Source: Fallopia convolvulus (Eukaryota > Streptophyta > Magnoliopsida > Caryophyllales > Polygonaceae). From it: a stretch of 64,000 nt of DNA. How positions within the stretch are numbered: position 1 is the first letter of the stretch; the number at the start of each line of letters is the position of its first letter. The stretch is taken from NCBI GenBank assembly GCA_964016875.1, contig OZ024733.1:9227979-9291978 (forward strand). The letters run 5' to 3'. Below, in pieces: positions 1 to 10,387 of the stretch. The notes under the pieces were generated by a model, which was not told the origin of the DNA, did not search any database, and saw only the letters and a list, made by a program, of their open reading frames with translations. A program made the position numbers and the translations under genes.

Positions 1-1087
1 AACCATGTCCAACATATGGAGGAAGCATCGACTTCCCAACATCCCTATACCCACCACGAGTCCATGAGGATATCTTCCAAGCAAGACCATTATACTTCTC
101 ATGTGACTACATCCGGGGTAAGAATTCTAAGTGCTCTATATTTTTCTACTTTCCCTAACAACATTCCCTTGCCTATGTCGACTAGCAATGCAGGATATGA
201 GTGCTTTGGTCGACCGGGGTCGACGAGCCTTCTTCCATGTTGTGCACCACCCATGCGTGCACATGAGCGTGATCCACCCCCGCCACCTAAATGGTATCCT
301 CAACCTCATGAGCGGGAAGAAAGGAATCAAGGGAGGGAGACTCATCATGGCATCAAGCTCACCATTCAATCCTATTCCGGCACTCTAGGTGCCGATGCAT
401 GCCTTGATTGGATAGCCAAGATGGAGTCCATATTCGATTACTATGGCTATGATGATGAGAGATGATTCGTCGTTTCCACCATCCACTTCACCGATCTTGC
501 TTACAATTGGTGGGTGCAACTAAAGGCGACTAGGCATCGAATGGGTGAGCTTCCCCTTCAAACATGGTGTGCCCTTAAAAGAGCAATAGCAGAGAGGTTT
601 GTACCTCGAGATTATGAGGAGAGGACACATGTTAAGTTGGAGCAACGACGCCAAGGAAACCGGTCTCCCGAGGAGTACTTCCATGAATTATGCACACTCA
701 TGTTTCGGTCTGGGGTTCAATTTCCCGAAGGGTATGTGATCTCTAAATTTATTCATGGTTTGAATTCTAACCTTAAATCTCTTGTGAGTATGCAACACTT
801 TGCTAAGGGAATCGACATTGAGGAGGTGTTGCACTACACCAACCATGTCTACAAGAATACTCCACAACGGCGCCAATCGAGCTCCAACTCGAAATCGTGG
901 TCCACACCTTCAACCACACCAGCCTCTAACCCACCAAGGAGGCTCGAAATGAGGCATGACAATCCCACCCCACAGCCCAAGAAAAATGCTTCCCAACGCC
1001 GCAAGCTAGAGGGTCAAAACCGAGCGAGAGACCTTAAGTGCTTTAAGTGTCTCGGGCTTGGCCATTATGCTCAGGTAAAGGAGGCTT
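1..1087 (+). pseudogene. CRM-lineage Ty3/gypsy gag relic (5' part)
   Basis: Reading from position 16 gives a retrotransposon Gag protein that aligns along its length with the Gag of the intact element at 5285: the shared HxGIKL start of the core, DADACLDW-like, FYGYDD, WW, RFVP.DY, KLEQ.RQGNR and YVISKF motifs, and the start of a CCHC zinc knuckle (CFKCLGLGHYA) near 1040. One in-frame TGA at 466-468 breaks an otherwise single frame, so the copy is dead. The window begins inside the element, so its LTR and start are not visible. At 1087 the gag is cut by the LTR of another element and resumes at 24093. It is clearly diverged from the young copy, so it is older or from a different subfamily. 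Confidence 0.85.
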
Positions 1088-1451
1088 TGAAATATCCGCT
1101 AAATTCTAAATATAATAAAACATATATTTATTCCAATAATTTTTTTTCTCTAAAATAGAGAATTTAATAATCTTTATAATCTCATATTATATTATGAAAG
1201 GTTATAAAAGTTTACTACAATGACAATTAAGAATTTAATTAAATATATTAAGCAAGTCGGGTAAATATTTAAATATTTTCTCTTAAAAAGAGAGTTTAAT
1301 TATTTTTATAATTTTCATAATAAATTATAAAAATGTTATAAAGGTTTATCAAAGTGACAAATAAAATTTCAAACAAATATAAATCATATTAATTTCGAAT
1401 TTATAATTAATGTAATAATTACAAGGAGGCAAAAATATGAAACAAGGCAAA

Positions 1452-1552
1452 ATAAAACGAGGTCAAGAGCCGGGACTCGAACCCGAGACCTCTTACCCCC
1501 TTCCAATGCTCACACACACTCAAACCCGCTGGGCTAATGTAACTTATCTACC
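1452..1552 (-). other. tRNA-like sequence inside the LTR
   Basis: On the minus strand the sequence reads TTAGCCCAGCGGG, a fair A box, followed about 55 bases later by GGGTTCGAGTCCC, a good B box in a T-arm context that ends GGCTC. The spacing suggests a tRNA with a long variable arm, or a spacer insertion. The same stretch lies at 20345-20430 in the 3' LTR, where the B box is damaged, and a related one lies near 61862-61950 in another LTR. It could be a captured tRNA relic or a Pol III promoter; transcription cannot be judged from sequence. Confidence 0.5.
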
Positions 1553-1816
1553 CAAATAGGAATTTTATTTCTTTTATCTCCTTCTTTTCTTCTTCTTCCA
1601 CAAAGAGAGTTAAATTTGTCTGACTGATTTAACGTAAAGCCAGTGCATGCCTGAGTCTTCCTTCCAAGCTCCAATGTTGCTTCAAAGACCATCCAAGAAT
1701 CATCATCATCCTATGTCATCATCAACTAACACAAGTTCCACCAATCTCCTTCAATCTCCCTTCCTTCCATAGGTCAATTTCAACCATGGTGGATCACTAG
1801 AGCCTTCCAATTTGCC

Positions 1817-1825
1817 TATTTAAAG
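1817..1825 (+). promoter_or_regulatory. LTR TATA box
   Basis: TATTTAAAG sits about 730 bases into the LTR, just upstream of a pyrimidine-rich and then GC-rich stretch, as expected for the Pol II start of an LTR retrotransposon. The 3' LTR has the same box near 20706. Confidence 0.6.
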
Positions 1826-3366
1826 GCTGAAAAACTCACTACAATTTCACACAAGCAATTTCCTCTCCTTCTACATCACAAATTCGTCCTAATTTTAACC
1901 CAAAAATGCCTAGAACTGTTTATACCCAAATCTGATTTTTTTTGAAAAAAAATCACAAAGAAACCCTTGTGCCCCTCCATGGGCCGCCGACCACCAGCAA
2001 CCTCCGGCCGGACAACCCCCCAGTGGGCGCGCGCGCAGCCGAGCTGCCTAGAAGGCGTCGCCGCCCCTCTACCGTCGGTGCTTTGCTCGTCCTCCACCAT
2101 CGTCGTTCTGTCCAGATTTGTGCGTGAGAGCATCAGGAGAAAGAAAGAAGGAGATGGTGAGTGTTGGGCTATTTTTGGGCTAATTTTTTTGGCCCAAAAA
2201 TCAAGAATAAGCCCATCAGAATTTTAATAAGGGTAAAAGAGAAAGAAGAAGCCCAAACTCGCCCATCTCGATTTATGAGCCCATTCCGCTCTCGTTTTCG
2301 CTCGGTATAATTTCCTGACTCGTATTTTAAGTTTCTATCTCTTTATAAAATAATTTTACATATATATATTTATTTAAATAAATTCAATAAATATTACAAA
2401 TGAGCTTCTAAAAAAGAAATTATGTAAATAAATTAATTTGCATGCCCATCTAAGAGAAATATAATTGTCAATAAATCATATGTGAATTCCTAGAATATTA
2501 ATATTCATAACAATGATATTTTAAGCATATTAGGTTGTGGATAATTTGAAAAGAATAATAACATGCATGTGGTTTTTATAAAAAGAAATAAATATGGCAA
2601 GACATAGAATCATTTCAAATAAATTATAAGATTAATATATGTGACTTATAAGCTTGAAATTTCTGATTTTGAAAATAATATTAACTTGGGTTTATTTTTA
2701 TTCTAAAACTAGGCTCTATTAAAAAGGAAATTAGTCTTGCATGTCTTTTAATCCTATAATATGCTTTGGAATAACATTAGTAAGATATTTTGAATAAAGT
2801 ATTTTAATAAGAACAAGTATGGAATTAAATAAATAATTTTGCATGTGTTTTTATATAAAGAAATACATTATGATACACATGAGAAAGTTATTAAATAAAA
2901 TCATGAGTTTAAATTATGAGGTTTATGTACATTAAAGGTATAATATAAATAATATGATTACCTTACTTGAAGCTTAATTTAATGAATAAAAGAACTAGAG
3001 CAAGTTGATGGAAAATAATATCTTAAGACTTTTTATAATATAAAAGTGTTTGCATGTCTTTTAAAGAGCATATGGTATACTTAAGAATATAATGATAAGA
3101 TATGCTAGTCATAAAAGATATTTTAAGATCAAGAAATGAAATAAAAGAAATATAAGAAGAAAGGTAAAGATATAATATGATAAGGGCATTATGGACTTTT
3201 AATATCATGAGAATGATTTTTATAAGCAAATTGGAAAAAATAAATATGGAAAATATATTTTAATGAACTTTAATCAACTTGCATGCCTTGAATAATAAAA
3301 GAAGTACTTAATAATATTAAGAAGATATTTTTATGACCATAAGTAAATAAAAAGGTTATAAATTAA

Positions 3367-3414
3367 GAGTTTGGTTCAAATGAAACCATCTCTTAACATA
3401 AAACGGAAGGAGCA
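3367..3414 (+). repeat. Left terminal inverted repeat (48 bp)
   Basis: This starts GAGTTTGGTTC and ends CGGAAGGAGCA. It is the imperfect inverse of 13951-13998. The right end is internally different (TCATAAAACACTCCC against AAATGAAACCATCTC), with both ends conserved. Confidence 0.8.
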
Positions 3415-3449
3415 ATGTCAACCTTTGGATGAGATGGATGAATGGCTCT

Positions 3450-4375
3450 TGATGTGATTCCATCGATGTCCGAGCCAACTATGGAGCACACTTCAGAACA
3501 CTTGGAGGAGCAACACTTGGAGGAGCACACGTCGGAACACTTGGAGGAGCCTCGGCATACCCTAGACGCGCCAACAAGCTTGGATGGTGGCGCGCCCTTG
3601 CCTTCCGGTTTTGATGGTGCCAAAGCTCAAGGAACTACACCACCTTATCTAGGTCGTATTACGCGATCCCGAGCTAAGGCCATTCTATGTCAAGTGCAAG
3701 AAGAGCTCATGGGGTGTAGCTTTCCGAAAGAGTGCAATGAAGATGGTTGGAGTTTTATTCTACTTCATGGTTCTAAGTGACAATTCGACGGAAAGGACAA
3801 TTATTAAGTTTTCGGGTTTTTGGGTTAATTTTTGTAATTTCCTTAAGTGAAGGGGCTAACTTTGTGAGGTTGCTTTCTAGGTTATATGGTCGTCCCCCTC
3901 ACCCTTTGTTGCTAGACTTGGACGAAATTTGCTTCTCTTTTCCTTGCATTTTCAATTCGAAGTTCTTGTTTTGTTTCGTTCAATTCTCGTTGTTCAATTG
4001 TTGGTGAGTCATATCCGACAATTTCGAGCATCCTAGTTTGTTTGAGAGCTTGGTGAGTCATATCCAAGTTATCAAGCATCCATATCCCCTTGTTCTCTCC
4101 ATTTCGAACCATCATCCATCTCGGAGGTTTCTGCACCATCTCAGTAAATTCGACATAACTTTCAATCCGCTCATCATCTCGGTCTCATATTTTGAGGACT
4201 TCAACTAGACTCATAGATCTAACTTCTCGAATTGGAATCACTCAATTTCGAGTTCGGACGAGGAAGATCCAGCCAGTTGAAGACGGGTCAGTTGCGTGGT
4301 GTTTGTTGTCGGAATTCCTTGGATTCTCGTGGCGATCTCTTTGCACCATCATCCCCTCCATCGATCCGGCCATCA
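3450..4375 (+). repeat. 5' LTR of the CRM-like element
   Basis: 926 bp, TGATG...CATCA, identical by eye to 10057-10982. Its first part duplicates the C-terminal coding end of pol (readable from 3453 to the stop at 3780), which is not expressed as protein at this end. The stretch before the primer site is pyrimidine-rich leader sequence. Confidence 0.95.
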
Positions 4376-4377
4376 AG

Positions 4378-4392
4378 TGGTATCAGAGCCAC
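4378..4392 (+). other. Primer-binding site (initiator tRNA-Met)
   Basis: TGGTATCAGAGCCAC lies two bases after the LTR end and is complementary to the 3' end of initiator tRNA-Met, the usual primer of plant LTR retrotransposons. Confidence 0.9.
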
Positions 4393-5284
4393 GTGAAGGT
4401 ATCGCCATCTAAACCTTGTTCCGACCTTGAATTTCCACTTGTTGCAAGGTTTTAGGTTCGAACTCTTTATTGGTTGTGTTGTGTTGTTGTGTGCGACCAT
4501 AGTGTCCTTGTTGTGTGTTGTTGTGGTCGTTGCTTTGTCTTGATCTTGTGGTTGTCTTGGCCGAGTGTGTGTTCAGCCATGGCTGCAAACCATGCTCAAA
4601 AAACGTTCCAATAGAACACCCAAAAGAGTTATCAAAAGTTGGTAGTTGAAAGGGTGCATTTGTTGCTTGAATTTAAGCCTTTCTTTAGTGTTAGTTTTAA
4701 GTGTGTCTTGCTGATTTTGCTGAGTTAAAAAACGTGGGATTGAGGTCCAAACCAGCCTTGTTTGTTGTCATTACATGCTTGTTGTTGGCTACGGTGCTAG
4801 GATACGGGAACGACACCAAGACGAGACATCTTGTGTTGTTGTTTAAGTGTCTTGAAATTTTTTGTTGAATAATCAGAAAAACCTTGCCGGCGGCGAAAGC
4901 TAATAAGGGGCCAGGCATAGAAAGAAAGATTAAAGACTAGAAAAACCTTGCCCGGCGGCGTAAAGCTAATAAGGGGCCGGGCACGGAAAGAGTAGTCCTC
5001 TTGTAATGCCTAGCAAAGGCCTACAAAGAGTAGTCGTCTAGTAGTGCCTAGCAAAGGCCTGCTCGAAACAAAAAAAAAATTAATTAATTTGTAATACTTG
5101 GTGTTGAGTCTTGGTGGTTTAGTAGCTTCCTAGCATTGTTTTCCTAAGCAAGTGTGTGGTGAATTCTCTCTTTGTTGCCTTTGTTGTTTTTGCCTACTTG
5201 CAACTTGTCGGATTTTCATCTCGGGCAAGTCTTGGTGATTAATTCGTGTGACCTCTATACCTTGATCTTTGCCTTGTTTTTACG
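4393..5284 (+). other. Untranslated leader of the CRM-like element, with internal duplications
   Basis: No coding frame is supported here. From about 4876 to 5064 two short direct duplications are visible: CCTTGCCGGCGGCG...AATAAGGGGCC occurs twice about 64 bases apart, and TGCCTAGCAAAGGCCT also occurs twice. This stretch probably contains the RNA packaging and translation leader, which is an inference. Confidence 0.6.
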
Positions 5285-8200
5285 ATGACAAGTGTAGGTG
5301 ATGACAAGAATAAGGAACAAGTTGAGGAGACGTCCACTAGTTCGGTGGCTGCCATGTTGCAAAACATGCAACAATCCTTGCAACAATCCATTGAGGCTTT
5401 GGGAACTAGGTTGACTGATTTGGAGAGCCAAGTGCGAGGCCAAGATGATAGAGCACGGGTGTCTCATACGGGGGCTCTACCAAGTGTGCTACAAAGCGCT
5501 AACCAAGTGGAGTCGTTACAAGAGGAGGCCTCTACTTCTTACTTGCCAAACTCGGAGGCGCAAGCATCCATCGGTGTGAGCACCTCCATGGGGATTATGC
5601 CTCCTTACATTCCTCCGACGAGCTTCCACAATCCACACTTTGTGGCCAATTCCGGGGTAAGGCCTTCATTTGCTACATTTCCTAATAGTATTCCTATTAG
5701 TGCTACTAACTTGTCAGGTTATGGAGCGCCGAGCTATCAAGAGGTCAATCCTGCAACGGCTACTCAACCCCCACCTCTCTTGCATCTCCCAAGGCGCGGC
5801 CAACCTCCTAGAGGGCCGGCCAATGGTGGTGCCGGGCAGCCTTGGCATGGCGCGCCGGTGCAACAAGAAGAGCGGCCCCGGGATCCCCATTACGGCATCA
5901 AGCTGAACGTGCCGACATTTTCGGGAACTTCCGACGCCGATGCCTGTCTTGATTGGCTTGCCAAGGTGGAGTCAATCTTTGACTTCTATGGCTATGATGA
6001 TGCGAGGCGGGTGGCCATGGCGGCCATACACTTCACCGACTTTGCTTACCAATGGTGGCTCGAGGACAAGGCTTTGAGGAGAGCACGTCGGATGCCTCAA
6101 CTTAACACATGGCAAGATCTAAGAGAGGCCTTAGAAGAGAGGTTCGTGCCTCAAGATTACACGGAGCGCATCCATGCCAAGTTGGAGCAAGTGCGTCAAG
6201 GAAACCGGACTCCCGATGAGTTCTACAACGAGCTGCGTATGCTCATCTTCCGTTCCCGAGTACAATTTCCCGACGGGTATGTCATCTCTAAATTTGTCAA
6301 TGGGTTAAATTTGGAACTAAAAAATGTGGTGAGTATGCAGCATTTTAGTAGGGGTACCGATATTGAGCAAGTGCTTCATTATACCAACCATATCTACAAG
6401 CAACTTGCTCAACGGCGTTCGAGTTCAACCACTTCTCGAACGTGGCAGCCTTCATCCACGGCTCCTAAGGCACCACCAACTCAGTTTAGGAAGCCGGAAA
6501 TAAGGAAGGACTCGACTCCTCAACCGAGGAAAGAGTTTTCCCCACGTCCTCGGCAAGAAGGCGGTGTGAAGGCGAGCGACGTGAAGTGTTTCAAGTGCCT
6601 TGGACATGGGCATTATGCTCGGGATTGTCCCAACGAACGGAAGGTTCTTCTTAACTCCCAAGGGGAGTACGAGTATGAGGAAGAAGGGGCTGCGGAAGAG
6701 GAAGAAGAGAGCCCCGAGGTTGAGGAAGACGGCCTCCATGTCACCGCCGAGGAGGGTGAGTGCTTCGTGGTACAACGGACGCTTTTCATGACGGAGAACA
6801 CCACCACACCTAGCCAACGAGAGGTTATCTTTCACACTCGATGCAAAATTATGGATAAGGTATGTAGTGTGATTATCGATAGCGGGTCTTGTTGTAATAT
6901 TATTAGTCAAGAGGTGGTGGATCGCTTTTCCTTGAAAACTACTTGCCATCCTTTACCTTATCCTCTATGTTGGTTGAATTCTAATGCCCCGATCCAAGTC
7001 AAGGAAAGGGCTCGTATTTGCTTTTCTATAGGGCCTTACAAGGATGAGGTGGAGTGTGATGTGGTGCCGATGACCGCTTGTCATCTTCTTTTGGGGCGCC
7101 CTTGGCAATATGATAAGGGAGCTATTCATGATGGAGTCTCCAACGAGTATCACTTTCAAATGGAGGGAAAGAAGGTGACGTTGCACCCGATGACCCCCCA
7201 TGAAATCATGTTGGACCACGCAGCGAAGGAGCAAAGGAAGAAGCATGCGCTTCGAGAGGGAAAGAAGGACAAGAAGCTAGCTCTAGGCGGCCCTTCTACG
7301 CCCTTGCTTTTGGCCAAACCGAAGGAGATTATTCATACTTTCAAGGGAAGTGGCGTTTGCGTTTTACTTGTTTTTCAAGAATCTTATTTATCTTCCCAAG
7401 AATTAGTTGATCTTCCTCCTTCCATATCTACTCTTTTGCAGGACTTTGAGGAGCTTTTCCAAGAAGAGGTGCCACCGGGACTACCACCGCTTAGGGGAAT
7501 CGAGCATCAAATCGACTTTGTCCCCGGTGCCACTCTACCGAACCGTCCAGCCTATCGAGCCAATCCGGAGGAAACTAAGGAGCTTCAACGGCAAGTCCAA
7601 GAGCTCCTTGATAAGGGATATGTGCGTGAGAGCCTCAGCCCGTGTGCCGTGCCCGTCATTCTTGTGCCTAAGAAGGACGGCACATGGAGGATGTGCGTTG
7701 ATTGTCGAGCGATCAACAATATTACTATCAAGTATCGTCACCCGATTCCGAGACTTGAGGATATGCTTGACGAGCTGCATGGGGCGAGTCTCTTCTCCAA
7801 AATTGATCTCAAGAGCGGATATCATCAAATAAGGATGAAGGAGGGAGATGAATGGAAGACGGCGTTCAAAACCAAGCAAGGCCTATACGAGTGGTTGGTT
7901 ATGCCCTTCGGATTAACCAACGCTCCGAGCACTTTCATGCGCTTGATGAACCACGTCCTCCGCCCTTTTATTGGTAAGTTTGTGGTTGTATACTTTGATG
8001 ATATTTTGATTTATAGCCATGATTTATCATCCCATGTCGAGCACCTTAGGCAAGTGCTTGAAGCTTTGAAACGGGAACGCCTATTTGCTAACTTCAAGAA
8101 GTGCCACTTTTGTTCGGATCACGTGGTATTTCTTGGTTTTGTTGTGAGTAGGAATGGACTTCAAGTAGATGAAGAGAAGGTGAAGGCGATTCAAGAATGG

Positions 8201-10387
8201 CCCACACCGACAACTATGACACAAGTCCGGAGTTTCCTTGGCCTAGCCGGTTTCTACCGCCGGTTTGTTCGTGATTTTAGTACCTTGGCTGCGCCTTTGA
8301 CCTTCCTCACCAAGAAGAATGTTCCATTTATGTGGGGAGAGGCGCAAGAAGAGGCCTTTGCTGCCCTTAAGGCTAAGTTGACACACGCGCCGTTGTTAGC
8401 TCTTCCCGACTTTGGCAAGATGTTCGAGATTGAGTGTGATGCGTCGGGAATTGGGCTCGGTGGTGTGCTTATGCAAGAGGGACGTCCCATAGCCTATTAT
8501 AGTGAGAAGCTTGGAGGTGCCGAGCTCAAGTACCCCACGCACGACAAAGAGCTACTTGCTCTTGTTCGAGTGCTAAGGGTGTGGGAGCACTATCTCTTGC
8601 CTCGGGAGTTTGTTATCCATTCCGATCATGAGGCGTTGAAGTACTTGAGAGGGCAAGCAAAACTGAATCGGAGGCATGCCAAATGGGTTGAGTTCATTGA
8701 ATCCTTTCCCTATGTCATCAAGCATAAGAAAGGCAAGGACAACGTCGTCGCCGACGCGTTGTCCCGGAGGTACGCTCTTTTATCCTTACTAGATGCACGA
8801 TTGCTTGGATTTTCTTTCATGAAGGAGTTGTATGCTCATGATGCTGAGTTTAGTGATATTTTTCATGCTTGTTTGAAGGGGGGAAGTCGGGATCAATTTT
8901 ATTTGCATGATGGGTTTCTTTTTAAGGGAACTCGCTTGTGTGTGCCTAGTGGTTCGGTTAGGCGTTTGCTTGTCCAAGAGGCCCATGGTGGCGGCCTCAT
9001 GGGACATTTTGGTGTCATGAAAACTTTGCATATGCTTAGGGAACATTTCTATTGGCCTCACTTTTGTGCTTCATGTGCTACATGTGTGCGTGCAAAGTCT
9101 AAAGTGCACCCTCACGGTTTGTATACCCCTTTGCCTATTCCTAGTGCCCCATGGGAGGATATTTCTATGGACTTTGTTTTGGGGTTGCCTAGGACAAAAA
9201 GGGGTAGGGACTCTATTTTTGTGGTGGTAGATAGATTTTCTAAGATGGCACATTTTATTGCTTGCCACAAAACCGATGATGCTGTTAATGTTGCCACCTT
9301 GTTCTTTGATAATGTGGTTCGGTTGCATGGGGTCCCTAAATCTATTGTTTCTGACCGTGATGTTAAATTTCTAAGTTTCTTTTGGAAGACTCTTTGGTCC
9401 AAGCTTGGAACCAAGCTCTTATTCTCTACTACTTGCCACCCGCAAACGGATGGGCAAACCGAGGTCGTTAATCGTACCCTTGGTGCCTTGTTGCGTTCTA
9501 TTTTGAAAACTAATTTGTGCAGGTGGGAAGAGTGTCTTCCTTTCATTGAGTTTGCTTACAATAGGTCCATTCATTCCGCTACAAAGAAGACGCCTTTTGA
9601 GGTGGTGTATGGGCGCAATCCCGTTACACCACTTGATTTAGCGCCTTATGCTATGTCCGATCGAGAGAGTCGTGAAGGACGGGACCGGGCTGAGTATATT
9701 AAGCAGATTCATGAGGATACTCGTCTTCAATTGGAGAGGCGAACATTGCAATACAAGCGCCAAGCTGATAAAGGGCGCAAGGAGCTGATTTTTGAACCCG
9801 GCGACCTTGTTTGGGTTCATTTGAGGAAGGAGAGGTTTCCTACTCTTCGAAATTCTAAGCTTAAGCCACGTGGAGATGGACCATTCCAAGTGTTAGAGCG
9901 CATCAACGACAATGCTTACAAGCTTGATCTTCCTCCGAATTATGGCGTCCATGAGGTATTCAACGTATCCGATCTTGTTCCTTATTTTTCTAACAATGAT
10001 GTTGAGTTTGAGCAGGATCTAGGTTCGAGGACGAACCCTTTTCAAGGGGAGGAGGATGATGTGATTCCATCGATGTCCGAGCCAACTATGGAGCACACTT
10101 CAGAACACTTGGAGGAGCAACACTTGGAGGAGCACACGTCGGAACACTTGGAGGAGCCTCGGCATACCCTAGACGCGCCAACAAGCTTGGATGGTGGCGC
10201 GCCCTTGCCTTCCGGTTTTGATGGTGCCAAAGCTCAAGGAACTACACCACCTTATCTAGGTCGTATTACGCGATCCCGAGCTAAGGCCATTCTATGTCAA
10301 GTGCAAGAAGAGCTCATGGGGTGTAGCTTTCCGAAAGAGTGCAATGAAGATGGTTGGAGTTTTATTCTACTTCATGGTTCTAAGTGA
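5285..10387 (+). CDS. Gag-Pol polyprotein of the CRM-like element
   Basis: 1700 residues without a stop. Gag core is at about 200-400, and a CCHC knuckle (CFKCLGHGHYARDC) at about 435. The aspartic protease has DSG at about 531. Reverse transcriptase spans about 720-960 with MPFGLTNAPSTF and YFDD (about 903). RNase H starts at ECDAS (about 1050). The integrase catalytic core spans about 1290-1450 with MDFVLGLP, VSDRD and TDGQTEVVNRT supplying the D, D and E. A GPF-type domain (DGPFQVLERI) is at about 1530. The last 110 or so residues are encoded inside the 3' LTR and include an acidic HTSEHLEE repeat and an ITRSRAK basic motif, as expected for a CRM-type targeting tail. The HHCC region is odd: WP is followed after only two residues by CASCATC, about 8-10 residues shorter than family norm. 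The start is the first ATG after the leader with a matching Gag N-terminus. Confidence 0.93.
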   Translation: MTSVGDDKNKEQVEETSTSSVAAMLQNMQQSLQQSIEALGTRLTDLESQVRGQDDRARVSHTGALPSVLQSANQVESLQEEASTSYLPNSEAQASIGVSTSMGIMPPYIPPTSFHNPHFVANSGVRPSFATFPNSIPISATNLSGYGAPSYQEVNPATATQPPPLLHLPRRGQPPRGPANGGAGQPWHGAPVQQEERPRDPHYGIKLNVPTFSGTSDADACLDWLAKVESIFDFYGYDDARRVAMAAIHFTDFAYQWWLEDKALRRARRMPQLNTWQDLREALEERFVPQDYTERIHAKLEQVRQGNRTPDEFYNELRMLIFRSRVQFPDGYVISKFVNGLNLELKNVVSMQHFSRGTDIEQVLHYTNHIYKQLAQRRSSSTTSRTWQPSSTAPKAPPTQFRKPEIRKDSTPQPRKEFSPRPRQEGGVKASDVKCFKCLGHGHYARDCPNERKVLLNSQGEYEYEEEGAAEEEEESPEVEEDGLHVTAEEGECFVVQRTLFMTENTTTPSQREVIFHTRCKIMDKVCSVIIDSGSCCNIISQEVVDRFSLKTTCHPLPYPLCWLNSNAPIQVKERARICFSIGPYKDEVECDVVPMTACHLLLGRPWQYDKGAIHDGVSNEYHFQMEGKKVTLHPMTPHEIMLDHAAKEQRKKHALREGKKDKKLALGGPSTPLLLAKPKEIIHTFKGSGVCVLLVFQESYLSSQELVDLPPSISTLLQDFEELFQEEVPPGLPPLRGIEHQIDFVPGATLPNRPAYRANPEETKELQRQVQELLDKGYVRESLSPCAVPVILVPKKDGTWRMCVDCRAINNITIKYRHPIPRLEDMLDELHGASLFSKIDLKSGYHQIRMKEGDEWKTAFKTKQGLYEWLVMPFGLTNAPSTFMRLMNHVLRPFIGKFVVVYFDDILIYSHDLSSHVEHLRQVLEALKRERLFANFKKCHFCSDHVVFLGFVVSRNGLQVDEEKVKAIQEWPTPTTMTQVRSFLGLAGFYRRFVRDFSTLAAPLTFLTKKNVPFMWGEAQEEAFAALKAKLTHAPLLALPDFGKMFEIECDASGIGLGGVLMQEGRPIAYYSEKLGGAELKYPTHDKELLALVRVLRVWEHYLLPREFVIHSDHEALKYLRGQAKLNRRHAKWVEFIESFPYVIKHKKGKDNVVADALSRRYALLSLLDARLLGFSFMKELYAHDAEFSDIFHACLKGGSRDQFYLHDGFLFKGTRLCVPSGSVRRLLVQEAHGGGLMGHFGVMKTLHMLREHFYWPHFCASCATCVRAKSKVHPHGLYTPLPIPSAPWEDISMDFVLGLPRTKRGRDSIFVVVDRFSKMAHFIACHKTDDAVNVATLFFDNVVRLHGVPKSIVSDRDVKFLSFFWKTLWSKLGTKLLFSTTCHPQTDGQTEVVNRTLGALLRSILKTNLCRWEECLPFIEFAYNRSIHSATKKTPFEVVYGRNPVTPLDLAPYAMSDRESREGRDRAEYIKQIHEDTRLQLERRTLQYKRQADKGRKELIFEPGDLVWVHLRKERFPTLRNSKLKPRGDGPFQVLERINDNAYKLDLPPNYGVHEVFNVSDLVPYFSNNDVEFEQDLGSRTNPFQGEEDDVIPSMSEPTMEHTSEHLEEQHLEEHTSEHLEEPRHTLDAPTSLDGGAPLPSGFDGAKAQGTTPPYLGRITRSRAKAILCQVQEELMGCSFPKECNEDGWSFILLHGSK
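10044..10056 (+). other. Polypurine tract of the CRM-like element
   Basis: AAGGGGAGGAGGA lies immediately before the 3' LTR and would prime plus-strand DNA synthesis. It is also translated within pol as part of QGEED, so it is under a double constraint. Confidence 0.85.

Larger units (their letters stand above)
1088..3366 (+). repeat. 5' LTR of the gag-only element, left part
   Basis: This matches 19976-22290 nearly base for base. It contains an antisense tRNA-like stretch (about 1452-1552), a TATA box (1817) and a GC-rich transcribed leader with a poly-pyrimidine tract (about 1960-2300). AT-rich sequence follows to the point where a DNA transposon begins. The open frames in the GC-rich leader (for example 1876-2227 on both strands) recur in the other LTR copy with frameshifts and are not treated as genes. 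Confidence 0.85.

Noticed and set aside
1876..2227. Overlapping open frames of 60-86 codons on both strands in the LTR leader (also 20821-21196)
   Set aside because: They exist because the leader is GC-rich. The two LTR copies keep them with frameshifts and different starts, and they resemble no known protein.
3023..3229. 68-codon AT-rich minus-strand frame, repeated at 21950-22156
   Set aside because: Conserved only because it lies in the LTR; composition is that of AT-rich non-coding DNA.
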